This document shows positions 44,190 through 55,950 of a stretch of DNA of 64,000 bases, piece after piece. Each line of letters begins with the position of its first letter. Position 1 is the first letter of the stretch. A model generated the notes under the pieces. The model was not told the DNA's origin and ran no database searches. It worked only from the letters and a program-made list of their open reading frames with translations. Source of the DNA: Hyaloscypha bicolor E (Eukaryota; Ascomycota; Leotiomycetes; Helotiales; Hyaloscyphaceae); NCBI RefSeq assembly GCF_002865645.1, contig NW_020194539.1, positions 124,001-188,000 of the forward strand, read 5' to 3'. A program made the translations under genes and the position numbers.

Positions 44190-47100
44190 TCAAACCACAC
44201 TCCCTACCTTCTTCCCCCAATTCCCTATCGTCGCAAACTCCTCTGCAACTCTCAAAATCTCCCTCGCCATCTCCTCCACCTCACTCTTCCTCAACTGCGC
44301 ATCGTCCCAAGTAGGATTAACCATCGTCGTCGTCTGATCCACCATCACGAAATTCCACAACAACCCACAATCCGCCCTACTTTCAATCTGCACCTTCCTC
44401 AACCCCTTCAACTCCCAGCTTGGAGGAACAGGCAACCAATTGAAAATCTGCCTCTTAAGCGCATCCGTCAGAAACGCTCCTTCTCCCTCCTTTTCCCTCT
44501 CCATCGCCGCAATCAAGTGATGCTGCGGCGCATACGCATGTTTATTCAAATTCAGCTGCTCCGCCTGCAGCCTGCTCAACATCGAGAGTACGGTTTCTTC
44601 AGAGTTGACAGGGATACGGTTTATTGTTCTTTGCACGGCAGGACCATCGACGTCCATAGCTGGCGGCATTCTCTCCACCTGCCATGGAAGCAAGAACGGC
44701 CACGTCCTACCCGCCTGCATTTGTCCGAACAATGCGTATTCCTGCTTCGTGTACTTCGTTGTCACAACAGCTAAGGCGGCTTTCACAATTTGAGACCCTT
44801 CGACTCCGTGCTGGATCTTAAGGGCTTGGATATCGGGGAGCTTGCCTTGGATGAAGAGACCTTTTGCTCCGGTGGGGTTGGCGTCGAGAGACTTTCTCGG
44901 TTGGCCTGGTTTCCCGGTTTTGGAGTCGATCCAGCCGATACTGGAGCCCTTGAACCATTCTGGTGCTCGTTGGATGGGGAACAGCGTTGCGGGATTTAAG
45001 GAGATGCCCCGGAGGCGCTGGGCTTGCCAGGCTACATGTGTGTGAGCGATGACGGAATCTTGACCGTTGTAGTAGTTGTCTGCCCATGCTTTATAGGGGA
45101 CGTGTGGTTTCAGCACAGCTGCGGGGGAAACGAGAAGAGTGTTCAAGTCTTCGATGAATAAGGGGAGGGAGACGCCGTCGAAGACAGAGTGTTGCGCCAT
45201 GTAGACGAGCCCGGCACAATTCTCGTCTTTGATGTGCGTGATTACGAAGCGGAAGAGAGGGCCAGGGAAGGCGGCGTAGTCGAGCTTGGGGTCGTTGTAG
45301 ACGAGGGTGTTGAGATCTTCGGCGGTCTCGACGGGGTCGACGAACGTAATGCAGTGCGAGAACCACTTTGCCGAGGGTCGAATCGTCAAGTGCATGGAAG
45401 TCGTATTGTCAAAGTAGAGGCCCATTGTTCGGAGCATGCTGTGGTGAGTGACTGCTGCCTCAATTGCTTCCTTCAACCCTGACATGTTAGAACCAGGACA
45501 AGCCCATGCGTGACGATGATTGTTGGTTTGCGGACGCTTGTATTCCATGAACATTTCTTGGATGATGTTCATAGGGATCGTGTCTTCGACATCTTTCCAG
45601 CTGAGACCGATGGGTGAGAGAGTTTTGTTGGCCAATTCCTCGGTTCGCTTTGCTCTGGCCGGATCACCGCGGGCATGGGCCATGTCGTCGACAGTGGGAG
45701 GACCGTCCCGCTTCGGCTTGAGTTCAGAGATGCTTCCTGCTGAGGATCCACGGCCCGACAAGAGCTTTGCTTGTGCGGCAAGTGTCCCGTGCTCCATGAG
45801 CTCGGATAAGGTGATCTGGTGTCCAGCTTCACGATGCAGCACTGCGGAGAATCGAGCCAGAATCAATGAGTCTGCCCAATCATGAACCGAACTCTCAGCG
45901 GTCAGTGTGTTAGGACGAAGACCCAAAAGCTTCGTCCACAACCTCAACAGCATATCCAGCATACTTTCACCAGCAGCAATCGTGCTTTGGCTTTCTCGTT
46001 GCTTCATGAAAATTTCTCTCAGCTTGTTCTTCTGAACTTTGCCAGTCGTGGTTCTCGGGTAGTCGTCAACACCCAAACTTTCCACATCAATAATCTCTTC
46101 CGGCACCCAAGCAGCACCCAACTCTTTCACAAGCAGCTCCCTAACTTTAAACGGATCAACCTCTTGCCCCTCCCTCTTTTTTACAATAGCAATCGGAATC
46201 TCCCCCGCGATCTCATCTTGCAAAGCAACAATCTCAGCCATCAAATCGAAGCGGCTCAACAATAGCGATTCAATCGCACTAGGAGAAATATTCTCCCCGC
46301 CACGAATAATCATATCCTTGTACCGGCCCACGATCTTGATCTCGCCATTCTCATCCATAACAGCCTGATCACCAGTCCTAATCCAACGTCCTTCATGATC
46401 ATCATAAAACGCATCTGTGCTCCTCTTAGTAGCACCAAGCCAGTACTCCTTGATAATCTGAGGCCCTCCAGCGTGAAGTTCTCCTGCTACTCCCCGGGGA
46501 ATTACCTCACCATTGCTATCAGGAACACAAACTCTGACCTTTGCCTCCGGAATCGCAACCCCAGCCGTGACTCTCTCAGGGATGGTGCTAGTCAGCTGCC
46601 CATACGGATGCATCACACACGACCCCATCTCCGTCATCCCGTACCCCTCACTCGCTCTCTCCGCTCCGAGCCCCTTCATCGCAATCCTCAGTGTCTCTGG
46701 CAAGATCGTCGCCGCACCAAGAATAACGTTCTTCACACATGTTGTATCCACACCCTTCAAGCTCTCGTGAGCAATCATCGCATGGGCTATCGCCGGGACA
46801 CCGGGGATGTCTGAACAGCGCTCTAGTTTGATAGCTTCAATACTCGATTGAGCAGAGAAAGCAGCAGCGGGATGAACGACCTTGAGACCAGCAGCATGGC
46901 ACGTCAGGCTGGAGTTCGCGCCCATGATATGGAATGGTATTGAATGGTTGAGACTATTTCTCGTGTCGTCCTTCTCTAACTCGATCATAAGGCTTATAGC
47001 CCTGATTTGTGAAACATAACCTCGGTTGGTGATAGGGCACCCTTTTGGCAGGTTCGTTGTACCGGAAGTCATGAGCACGACAACAACGTCTCCGTCTTTC

Positions 47101-47747
47101 CTCTTGATGTTCATCTTCTCCACAAGATCAGAAGGCAAAGGCTTCGCCCGGTCCATGAAGGAGCTCAAGTCTTCCCAGCTCGGGGGCGTGGTCATCTCCT
47201 TTTCAAGAGGAGAGAACAGCTTCACGCGCACATTGGCGATGCTTTCCAGCTTCTTTGCAACAGCCGGGTCTTGCACCAAAACAACAGATGGATACAGCAT
47301 CTCCATCAAATGCCTCGCTTCCGCAGCATTACTCGCCGTCTTGGGATTCAACGGAGCAAAAGCACATCCCAACTCCAAACTTGCTCTGAAGAAAACATGC
47401 CATTCAGCACCATTGGTAACAAAAGCCACAATCCTGTTTCCAGGTTTGATTCCCGAAGCGGCGAGAGAACGGGCTAGAGTGTGTGAGGCGGTGGCCAGTT
47501 GCGAGAATGTCCAGCGGAGGTATTGTTGTTTTGGGGGTAGAGCGGAGGGCGGTGTTTGTGGGTGGGATGGGGAAGTGGTGTGGGTGGAGAGGAAGGTCGA
47601 CGGTTGGTGCATGCAGACGAGCGCTGTGCGGTGTGGGTATTTGAGGGCCGGGGAATTGAGGAGGTCGTAGAGGGAGGGGGAGGGACCTGGGAGGGGTTCT
47701 CTGATAGTTTCGGATAGGAGGACTTTGGAGGGAGTCATTTCGCCCAT
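44190..47747 (-). CDS. NRPS-like enzyme with adenylation-thiolation-condensation order, 1185 aa
   Basis: Single exon with ATG at 47747. The adenylation domain (about 20-580) resembles acyl-CoA ligases: LMTSGTTNLPKG (225-236), EGYGMTE (367-373), WIRTGD (455-460), GRYKDMIIRGGE (474-485) and TTTGKVQKNKLR (567-578, with the catalytic Lys). A carrier domain follows with DWADSL (Ser627 the phosphopantetheine site). The C-terminal 480 residues are condensation-like: MLRTMGLY, then QHSVFDG at 852-858, where HHxxxDG is usual, so the first His is Gln but the catalytic second His is kept. The enzyme would activate a carboxylic acid, load it on the carrier and join it to an acceptor. There is no thioesterase or reductase. 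No tailoring genes lie next to it, so its product cannot be guessed. Confidence 0.85.
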   Translation of the reverse strand: MGEMTPSKVLLSETIREPLPGPSPSLYDLLNSPALKYPHRTALVCMHQPSTFLSTHTTSPSHPQTPPSALPPKQQYLRWTFSQLATASHTLARSLAASGIKPGNRIVAFVTNGAEWHVFFRASLELGCAFAPLNPKTASNAAEARHLMEMLYPSVVLVQDPAVAKKLESIANVRVKLFSPLEKEMTTPPSWEDLSSFMDRAKPLPSDLVEKMNIKRKDGDVVVVLMTSGTTNLPKGCPITNRGYVSQIRAISLMIELEKDDTRNSLNHSIPFHIMGANSSLTCHAAGLKVVHPAAAFSAQSSIEAIKLERCSDIPGVPAIAHAMIAHESLKGVDTTCVKNVILGAATILPETLRIAMKGLGAERASEGYGMTEMGSCVMHPYGQLTSTIPERVTAGVAIPEAKVRVCVPDSNGEVIPRGVAGELHAGGPQIIKEYWLGATKRSTDAFYDDHEGRWIRTGDQAVMDENGEIKIVGRYKDMIIRGGENISPSAIESLLLSRFDLMAEIVALQDEIAGEIPIAIVKKREGQEVDPFKVRELLVKELGAAWVPEEIIDVESLGVDDYPRTTTGKVQKNKLREIFMKQRESQSTIAAGESMLDMLLRLWTKLLGLRPNTLTAESSVHDWADSLILARFSAVLHREAGHQITLSELMEHGTLAAQAKLLSGRGSSAGSISELKPKRDGPPTVDDMAHARGDPARAKRTEELANKTLSPIGLSWKDVEDTIPMNIIQEMFMEYKRPQTNNHRHAWACPGSNMSGLKEAIEAAVTHHSMLRTMGLYFDNTTSMHLTIRPSAKWFSHCITFVDPVETAEDLNTLVYNDPKLDYAAFPGPLFRFVITHIKDENCAGLVYMAQHSVFDGVSLPLFIEDLNTLLVSPAAVLKPHVPYKAWADNYYNGQDSVIAHTHVAWQAQRLRGISLNPATLFPIQRAPEWFKGSSIGWIDSKTGKPGQPRKSLDANPTGAKGLFIQGKLPDIQALKIQHGVEGSQIVKAALAVVTTKYTKQEYALFGQMQAGRTWPFLLPWQVERMPPAMDVDGPAVQRTINRIPVNSEETVLSMLSRLQAEQLNLNKHAYAPQHHLIAAMEREKEGEGAFLTDALKRQIFNWLPVPPSWELKGLRKVQIESRADCGLLWNFVMVDQTTTMVNPTWDDAQLRKSEVEEMAREILRVAEEFATIGNWGKKVGSVV

Positions 47748-48240
47748 TTTACTTGAATTGTGAATATTAATTTTGATTTCACTTTTGGAATGAGAGACAA
47801 AAGAGGTATCAAGAAGACTAGGGAAAGGAGGGACTTATCTCGAGGGAAAATGAGAGTTATCTAGTTATCTACTGCACTGCACGTAGGGTCAGATCAGCGG
47901 TTAATCGGAAATGTTGCTCTTGAAGCTAAAAAGCTTGGAGCTGAGTGAGACTTTAACTCAAAACTAATTGCCTCAGTGGCGACCACGAACCCTCAACTAT
48001 CCTATGAACGCCGATGGCAGCGTCAAACTCAAAGAAATGCTCAACAGCCGGTAGCACGGCTGGCAAATCAGAGATCTTGTTGTGGGGATCCGGTGCCATG
48101 GCACAATGTCCGAATTAGGCCGGGCTGCGAGTGCTGACTGTACTTTGTCCCGATTTGAGTTGGCTGGTCAGCCGCCAATGATGATGGTGGAGCCTCTGAG
48201 AAGCTCACCTTATATGAGACTCAGCACTTATTGAAATGCT
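47748..48240. other. Intergenic region, promoter side of the NRPS-like gene
   Basis: About 490 bases with no gene recognised. Confidence 0.4.
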
Positions 48241-48248
48241 ATCGCAAT

Positions 48249-48682
48249 TAGGGATGGCAAAAATTTAATCAATTAAATTATTATTAATGGTCAAGCCATT
48301 ATTAAATGCGTAATTTTATGCGTAATTTATGACTTTTAATGAAAATATCAATCACGTGGCATAACATTAAGAATGAAGTTATATTTTTATTCCTCCCCAC
48401 CCATAGTAATATCTGATGCTAGTATCTCGTCGATAAAGGCACTAAGATCTGACCAGTTCTCCTTACTTAAAGGAGGAATAGTGGTATTGATAGTAATGAT
48501 ATTAGTAGTGTTTTTACTAATGCAAAGAAAGTGTGTATCGCATGCACTGGATTCTAGCCCTCTGATTGGCCGGATTCAAAATCTACTCAAGACCCACTTA
48601 ATTTAATGTTTAATGGTCAAAAGAGGATTAAGTTAAATTATTTCTTAATGGGATAGCAATTAAATTTAATTGTCCATCCCTA
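48249..48682. mobile_element. hAT-type MITE, 434 bp
   Basis: Both ends read inward as TAGGGATGG followed by an AATTTAATT-type tract, and an exact 8-bp duplication ATCGCAAT flanks the element (48241-48248 and 48683-48690). Eight-base duplications with TAGGGATG-type termini are characteristic of hAT transposons. The interior has no transposase, so it is non-autonomous. The short open frame inside (48373-48606) is not protein-like. Confidence 0.85.
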
Positions 48683-48690
48683 ATCGCAAT

Positions 48691-49079
48691 TAGTTATTGA
48701 GACAAATAATAAAAGTGATCAGATGACGGGGAGTAGGGGGCTGGAAGTTGGGAGACGGAAGAGTCGGGTTAGTAGCTAAATTTAAAGATTACGGGTGGCT
48801 GGATTGTGAGAGTGAGATTATTTAAAAAGATAAATCAGTGTTGGTGAGGTTGTCGCTGGTATAAATGGGGAATATGGTGATATCATATGTCATATGACAG
48901 TGGATGGAGGGAACTAGGAGGCATTTGACGCATTACATTATATGAGAGACGGTAAGACCTTAGGTTCAAGGTGAGAGAATCTAATTCTGATAACCCTTCA
49001 TGTGGGAGAACACAGCATGCCGATCAAGATGTTTGATTTATGACTGCGAGATGCGCGAGTAAATACCAAGGCTGAGAAA
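48691..49079. other. Intergenic region
   Basis: A+T-biased spacer without a recognised gene. Confidence 0.4.
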
Positions 49080-50183
49080 TACCCCTCTTCATTGCTCAAT
49101 CCCGAGAGTAACCGACAAGTCTGTCTAGTTGATTGCCCCAAGGTCTTCTCAGCAAAACCATGTAATCTTACAAAAACTAGTATCCGCAACGCAAGAAACG
49201 GCATCCGCAGCACAAGACTCAAGGCTCACCTCCACTGGAACCCACTTATGTTCAATCTCGATGTCCAATCCCCAAGCCTTGAACTGATCCGAACTCGTGA
49301 ATCCGCGAAAGCGCAGGTGCTGATTAAGAGCCCGATGCACGTCCTCTTCTGTCTGCGTCTCCCGAATCGGAAGGATAGTGAACTCCTTGACGTTCACCAA
49401 CTTCAAGATCATGTCCAAGTAATGGGGATTATCACTAAATACATGAAAATTTCGTGCTCTTTTTTTCTTCTCGCATTTCTTTAAACGGGATATTGAGCGA
49501 ATTAGCCCGGTCCTAAGCAATAGTCGTCGCGGACCCTGTATCCTAGAGAGTAATCCTGCCAACCTCGAAATTGACATAAACAGTGTTTCTCCGCACATAC
49601 TCCATATACTCCTTATCAATGCAGATTAGTGGGCGCTCCAGACACTTGGTTTACTATTTGCCACCTTCTTTGCGGGACTCGCGACTGGCATGCGTGATTC
49701 CCGCATATAGGAGTTGACTGGGGACGAGGGGAGAGAGTTGGGGTCCGCTCCAGGGGAGAGGGATGTATTTTAGGGACCAGATGTGGATGTAACGGCGTTT
49801 CACTGCTGCATGTCCCCATGCCATACGTTGTAGTTCGAGGGATAAGTCGGAGAACTTTGTGAATGAGGTGGCCGGCTGTGGACGTAATGGTGCAGCAAAG
49901 ACGACTTGAAGTTGTGGTCCTGTGGAAGTTGTTTGAGGAGTTTTTGAAGTTGCGAAATAGTGTTGAGGAAATACGATCTAAGAGGGTGGAAGCTGCTTGA
50001 GGATGTTTGGGAGTCGTGACATGGTACTAGAAGGTTGATGTTGACGACCTGAGGTGGTTGTGGGAGTTGTTGAGGTAGGATTCGATTTGTTTTGTGATGT
50101 TTAGGGGAAATAGTCGAAAACTTTGGTGCCGTATGTTTGATTCGGGGTTGTAGTTGGATTGTGGTGACGAAATTGGTCGCCAT
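49080..50183 (-). pseudogene. Decayed gene of unknown family
   Basis: A minus-strand gene seems to begin with ATG at 50183 and continue to about 49080, but the coding-like text jumps frames and meets TAG/TAA. Segments include YIHIWSLKYIPLPW, LICIDKEYMEYVRRNTVYVNFEVGRITL followed by TAG, then in another frame RNFHVFSDNPHYLDMILKLVNVKEFTILPIRE and FKAWGLDIEIEHKWVPVEVSLE. The stop pattern (CAG/CAA to TAG/TAA) is what RIP or drift gives. The blocks resemble the style of fungal hypothetical proteins, but I cannot name the domain. Confidence 0.4.
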
Positions 50184-51940
50184 TATATAAGGCGGGTTCA
50201 GAGTAAATATTTATTCATTAAGCGACCCGCAACAAAATATACTCGAACCATGGAAATCAGTTTTATATTCTCGAAAGCTTTGGAGAGTTTCCATTGACAT
50301 ATATCCTAAGAGATTCACAGATCTGTACCGGATAATAGCGCAGACCGGGTTGTATAGTAACTATTTTTAATAAAGCTAGAAGGACTGTTAGCCCACACAC
50401 TGAAGAGACTACAAGTAGTACAGTAGCCTGAGACTTGCGTTGACCTTAACTAAAGAGATAATACTATGCGTTTATTTATTTAGCTTATATAACTATATCA
50501 CTGCTCAATTATACATTCGATGATATAGTATTAAATAGCAAATTTCATAGCACTCATTTCACCTTGCCTTGGACTTTTATTCACAAATTGTAGAGGACCT
50601 TTAGCGGCTGCGCAGCTTTCCAACATCGTTCAATTTTTTTTGGCTTAGGCTTAGGGGCAAAACGTTTCCAAACAAACCGCTCCCCCCCCCCCGGCGGGGG
50701 GTTGCCACCAATAGAGAGCTCACCCCTCTACCTACACCTCCACACAATGGCTGCCGGGGGTGCTTTCCTTAGGCTGCAGCACCGGTGGTGCCGCATGATC
50801 TCGATCTAAATCTATTGGCTTGCCGCATGGTCCGGACTCTAAAGTCACCTATAACGTTTTTCTCGAACTCACTATTTACTCGATAACTTTCTTTCTAGAC
50901 CTAAAGGATTTATAAAAACCTTCCCAATAGACTTTTAAGGCTTTATTTTATCTTTCTTAATACTTCACGCATTATTTTAGGTAATAATAGCGCCTTTTAC
51001 TTTTAATTACTCGAATTTATTATATTTTGGCTTCCAGAATACGGATTTTATATATTTATAAGACCCCTAATTAATTAAAAGTACTTAAATATAAAGTTAT
51101 TTATTATCTTATTATTTTTTTATTTCTATTTGTTTTTAAAGCTAGCTATTAACTAATATATTAATATTTAATTTAATAAAATCCGTTATAAATATAAATA
51201 TTATAAAGACTAATTCTTAAATACCTAAATTAGCTATAACTTCTTTTTTAAAAAGCTAGCTTATATTAATTTCAGGAAGTTCTTCTCTTTTACTCGAATT
51301 TAGCTAATAATAGCTTTAAATATAATAGATATATAAAGAAGAAAAAACTAATATTTCTTTATTTTAATTAAATTAATTACTTTATTTAATTAGCTAAAAC
51401 TTGTAATTAAGATTAAAGGAATTACTTTTATATTACTACTATTAGCTATACTTATATAAACTAGATAAGCTATTAGTATAGCTAATTTCTTTACTTAAGA
51501 CTTTTTATAAAGCAAGTAAAAGAAAATAAACTAATTATTAAACTAAAATTTATATAATAATTAAAATCCCTATTATAATATATGTAATAACTTTCTAATA
51601 AAGTTATTTACTTTTGCTCTAAGCTCCATTAATAATAAACATTATGAGATCCATGCTTATTGTTTTCTCGCAGAAGTAATCATATTGAAGTTAAGAGTCG
51701 ATGTTGCCCCTCACAGTCGCAATAAGCGAACTTTTAGTAAAGGGCTTAAGGGGCTTCAGGGGCAGCTCGGTTACCGAAGCGAGCTTCACATCCAGTCACC
51801 AGTGAATGCTCATCATAAAACGAAAGGAACATGAAAATCGAAAATGTTCCATTAAGTTCTTTATTAGGTCCAAAGATTGAATAGTTTTATCTGTTGTTAG
51901 ATAACCGAGTTCGCTGTATCTTCCCAGCTCGTCCCTTCGT
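50184..51940. other. Intergenic region with a C-run/G-run and an AT-rich RIP block
   Basis: A C-run followed by GGCGGGGGG at about 50683-50701 can fold as a hairpin and is followed by normal-composition DNA. From about 50860 to 51630 the sequence is strongly A+T-rich with no open frames, probably a transposon relic. The last 150 bases lead into the 3' end of the carboxylesterase gene. Confidence 0.45.
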
Positions 51941-54125
51941 CTACCGGTGTGTTGTGTAGTTTGCGCTTGGATGCGGGTTGGTGATCCCGAGGTTATTCGC
52001 AACTGCACCGCCAGGTGGGACATATCCTCCAGCTAGAGTAACCGCGGCCTGAACGTTCAAGAAAAAGTCGCAATGGCTCTTGAGCGGCTCCGGATTCGTG
52101 ATCAAAGTGAACTCAGTACCGCCCACATTCAAAACATTGCTCAGCTGCTCCTGCTGCTGTCCGGTCGTATGAGGCCAGTTGATGGTTGCCGGGTTGTTAG
52201 CAGTATTACGGTGAGTGTTAGGGTTCCTTGTAGTGCTCAAAGAGACGAGATAGCTCTGGTAGTCTTTGTAGATGGCATCCAGCGTTGATGTTGCTGCGCC
52301 TGAGCCATTGTAGAAGGTGGGTGTCAAGTCATCGCTGTGAAAACCAGGAGGAATGCCGTACTGTATTGTCCAAGTCTTACCCTGGAAGACATTGTTCAGG
52401 TACCGCAAGTTGCAGAGAAAGTTGGTATCGTCGAGATACTGAATTGTGCGATCGTTTTGAGTGGGGTAAGGGCTGCCTGGCGTGTTGGGCGATGGATAAA
52501 AGTTGACGACGGCTGTTCTCAAAGTAGGTGCGTATGGAGGAATGATGAAGTTGACGAGATTAGCGAAAGCAGGATCCGTCTGGATTTCTCCATCAACAAA
52601 AACGAAGCCTTCATTGGAAACATGGGACAGTATAAGGCTTGTTATCCCAGCAAAGTAGTTCCCAGAGGCAAGTTCAAGTGCTGGCATTTGTCGAACCCAA
52701 GCACCATCAGCAGCAGGTCCAGGTTTGAAAGCAGAAGGACCAACATTCGAAGTAACTTTCTGATTGGCGGCGACCAGAGTGGCGAGGGGTGCAGAACGGA
52801 GACATGCAATAGTCTGGCCAGCGCAGCCGGAAGCGTTGAGAAATTCTTGGTAGAAGCTCTCGACCTCCCCTCGACGATCGACGAGTATTTCGGAAGCAAT
52901 GGATTGCATAACAACTTTACGGAACAGAGGGTCTTGCTTGCCGCCAAAAGCCGTGATATGGTGCAAGATCGATCCAGCTCCAGCAGATTCTCCCCATGCA
53001 GTGACCTGAGCAGGGTCCCCACCAACCAGGGAAATGTAGTTTTGTACCTAAACAATCTCAGTGACTCTCAGACTAGAATCAGAATGCTGGAAGTCATACC
53101 CATTGATAGGCTGCTCTCTGATCGTAGAAGCTAGAAGAAAAGTCAACTTATATTAACGAGAGTTCAATTAAAGAGCGAACCCAGCATTAGGCAAACCTTG
53201 CTTCTCCATCGTTGTGCCAGCAAGGAAACCAAAAGAGCCAACCTGGGGTAACTATCAGTCTTCTAAATCACGTTCTGGAATATATCTTCAGGCATACGCG
53301 ATAATTGTATGTCATAAAGATCATCTTCCCTCCAGAAATTGCAATTGGTCCATTGCCGGTAAATGGGCCGTCTTTCGACCCAAAGATGTATGCTCTGTGG
53401 GTAATTAGCGAAGCGCCGTGAGCGTTCAGCAGGCTGGCGATTACCCCCCGTATGTCCAAACGGTGACAGGCAATTTTAGGCTCGGGTTATTCAACGCATG
53501 CCGTGGAACATATAGACTAGAATTGGAATCAGTCTCTTGGATTCAGAAATCCGAGAGCTTTTCTTCCTACTCGAGAAACAAACAATCCTCTGCACCTCCT
53601 GTGAAATCTGATGAGTTCACGGTTAGCACCAGTATGTTTGATATACTTAGGGCTCAACTGACCTCTGTGCATTGAGTTAGAATTTCATTCAGTGCGCTTT
53701 AGTAGAGGCAAACTTACCCAGGCGCTCCAGGTGGAGTTCCTTGTGGGCATGCATTGCCGTAGCTCCCATCCTGGATGGTACGATTGAGAGCTGGGGGCGC
53801 CGGTTTGGCCCATCGCAGATTTCCAGTAGGAGGAGCAGCAAATCTGATGTTCTTGAACGTGTAAATCTAGTGGTGTATTAGTCTCATCATCTCTCGTGAT
53901 TCAAAATCCGAGGTCGGCTTGGGAGATGGGAATCCTCTCGCCCAGGAGACATACATCATTGACACTGTCGTAGCTTGCTGCCCGCCATCTCCCGTATGGA
54001 AGAGTCAAGATTGGAAGAGACTTTGGAGTTGAACCGAACTCAACACCAAGAGTTTGTGAATTTGGGGATGCAACCGCAGAGAGGGCGTGGATGACAATTA
54101 AACCGATGGAAGCTAAGTGCAACAT
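51941..54125 (-). CDS. Secreted type-B carboxylesterase/lipase
   Basis: ATG at 54125; residues 1 to about 20 form a signal peptide (MLHLASIGLIVIHALSAVAS). Exon 1 is 54125-53955 and exon 2 53866-53718 (YTFKNIRFAAPP, the usual N-terminal motif). Later exons carry GGAEDCLFLD (EDCLxLD motif), LPVTVWTYGG, AYIFGSKDG, VGSFGFLAG and PNAGFYDQRAAYQW. GDPAQVTAWGESAGAGS has the nucleophile Ser in GxSxG. In the last exon SNEG holds the acid residue and GFHSDDL the catalytic His. All three triad residues are thus present. It should hydrolyse ester bonds outside the cell; substrate unknown. Introns are mostly clear GT-AG. Around 53590-53660 a 31-nt intron or a 1-nt indel is needed to keep frame, so one junction is uncertain. 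Confidence 0.75.
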
Positions 54126-55950
54126 ATTGCCGCTGTCTAACAGACTCTCAGAGAAGACGTATTTGCTGATTCCTTTTTGTCTGGCCGTGCAAGGGATCTG
54201 CAAGGCAGAAGTGGAGTGTCCACAGATGACCCCCGTATGTTCTCCGGGAAACGTAATTAAAATTCCGTCCCGTACTCTCCGCCTGGAGAGCCGGTGACTC
54301 AAATCATGATTACATTGTTCTCCACCCAGAAATCCACGTGGTGACTCTGCATATGGGATGCCTGCTTTCCGGGAACCTGAAACTACCAAGTCCGATCCTA
54401 ACAGCTGAAGATAGAGGTTTTGGAAATGTATTACTGTCCACAGTAGAAAGCACGCAAGAATACATCACTTCAATAAGCAACTTCCGTCCACTTTTCCCAC
54501 CGGCCACTCCTTGCTACCCTTGGTATTGTGCATGCATAGTAGGGGCTCGGTAAATCCACATATAGTCGGCTAAAGTAAGAAAGTGGACGAAGATGCCCCA
54601 ATCCTCCGAAATGGGATCAGTATTCCATGCGTCCACATTGTTTTGATCACAGGGCGGAAAACGGACAGCTTACAAAAGTGAAACCAGGGCCTTATCTAAT
54701 GCGCTGCTACATCTTTTGATGCCGTGGAATCCGCCGGTGCGAACGGAGAGGACCATTGCCTATCGCGTTGCAATACCAGCCGAGAACACCACTACAATGC
54801 CTATGGGCATCCCAATTATTGATCCAAGGAGGCAAGTTCGTGATTCAAGGCAGCATGCAAGGCTTGGATTTTGGGGCGAGATGTCACATATTTGGGGGAA
54901 AGATTCAAATAGGCGCAGAGCGGTGAACAAGTTCAATTGTCATCTGAGTTTGCAGCAGGATTTGGAGGGCGAATGGACGGGTCGGGGTTGAATGGCCACC
55001 GACTGAACATTCTCCGTTTCGGAATGAATCAATGGTCCCCCCAGCATCTGACGTCACTTTCACAGCAACATGGGTCTTTGCTCTTAGCATAAATTGTCGG
55101 CGATAACGAGACTGGCATATTCCACACCGAGCGATGCATTATCAGACACCTCAATGGCAAACGCGACGAAGTGAAACCGCAACCACCAGTGGCGTATTAA
55201 CATAAGTTTGGAGGCTTTACGATGGTTCTGTACACCTGAAGAAAGATCTCGAGGAAAGTGTTGAGGCAATCATATGGGTGAGATTCCCACTTGGTAAATG
55301 ACAAGAACACAGGCAATAGAGAGGATATCTGCAAGCTCCTAGCCCTGAAAATCCGAACGTACCTAGACTCGTCAATATTTGGCTGCACAGGGCAGAACTT
55401 TCCCTTCTGAATCTCCATCAAAACCGTAAACTAAGAAATCAGATCGGCAAACACTCTCTTAAACCAGATGATCAGATCTAAAAGGTAGTGACGATGAACG
55501 AAAAACCTGACATTAAAAAAAGGAGAAAGGTTATTAAATATGTTTGTTTTCATTCCTCAAGCCATAAATCTCTCTCCATCTAAAGTAATTTTCATGAAAA
55601 TGCAAAGAAACAAAATCAGCGCTCATATCCCAGCATGCCCATGATCTGATCTCATAATATTCGCTTCTTTGCCTGGTAAAAGCCCTGGTTACCCCTTCCC
55701 GTGCGTGCCTTTCCCCTTTTCCTTGTGTGCTATTTGCTTGCTAAATCGAAATAAAGTAAATGAAATGAAAAACATAAAAGTCCTGGTTCCCCACCATCCA
55801 CCCTCCCTTACTTCCGTCCTTCCCCTCCCCTCCCGCATAAATCCGAAAACGAGGAGCGTGCATGCAAGCTCGATGATATGATGGCAAATCTCAAATTCTC
55901 AGCAATCTTATCAAAACCGCGAAAAGAAGAAGCGCAGCGAGACCCGCTAG
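54126..55950. other. Long intergenic region
   Basis: About 1.8 kb covering the promoter of the carboxylesterase and the 3' flank of the large coiled-coil gene. A minus-strand hydrophobic frame near 54760-54850 (GSIIGMPIGIVVVFSAGIA) could be a membrane-helix fragment but has an immediate stop. No gene called. Confidence 0.4.
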
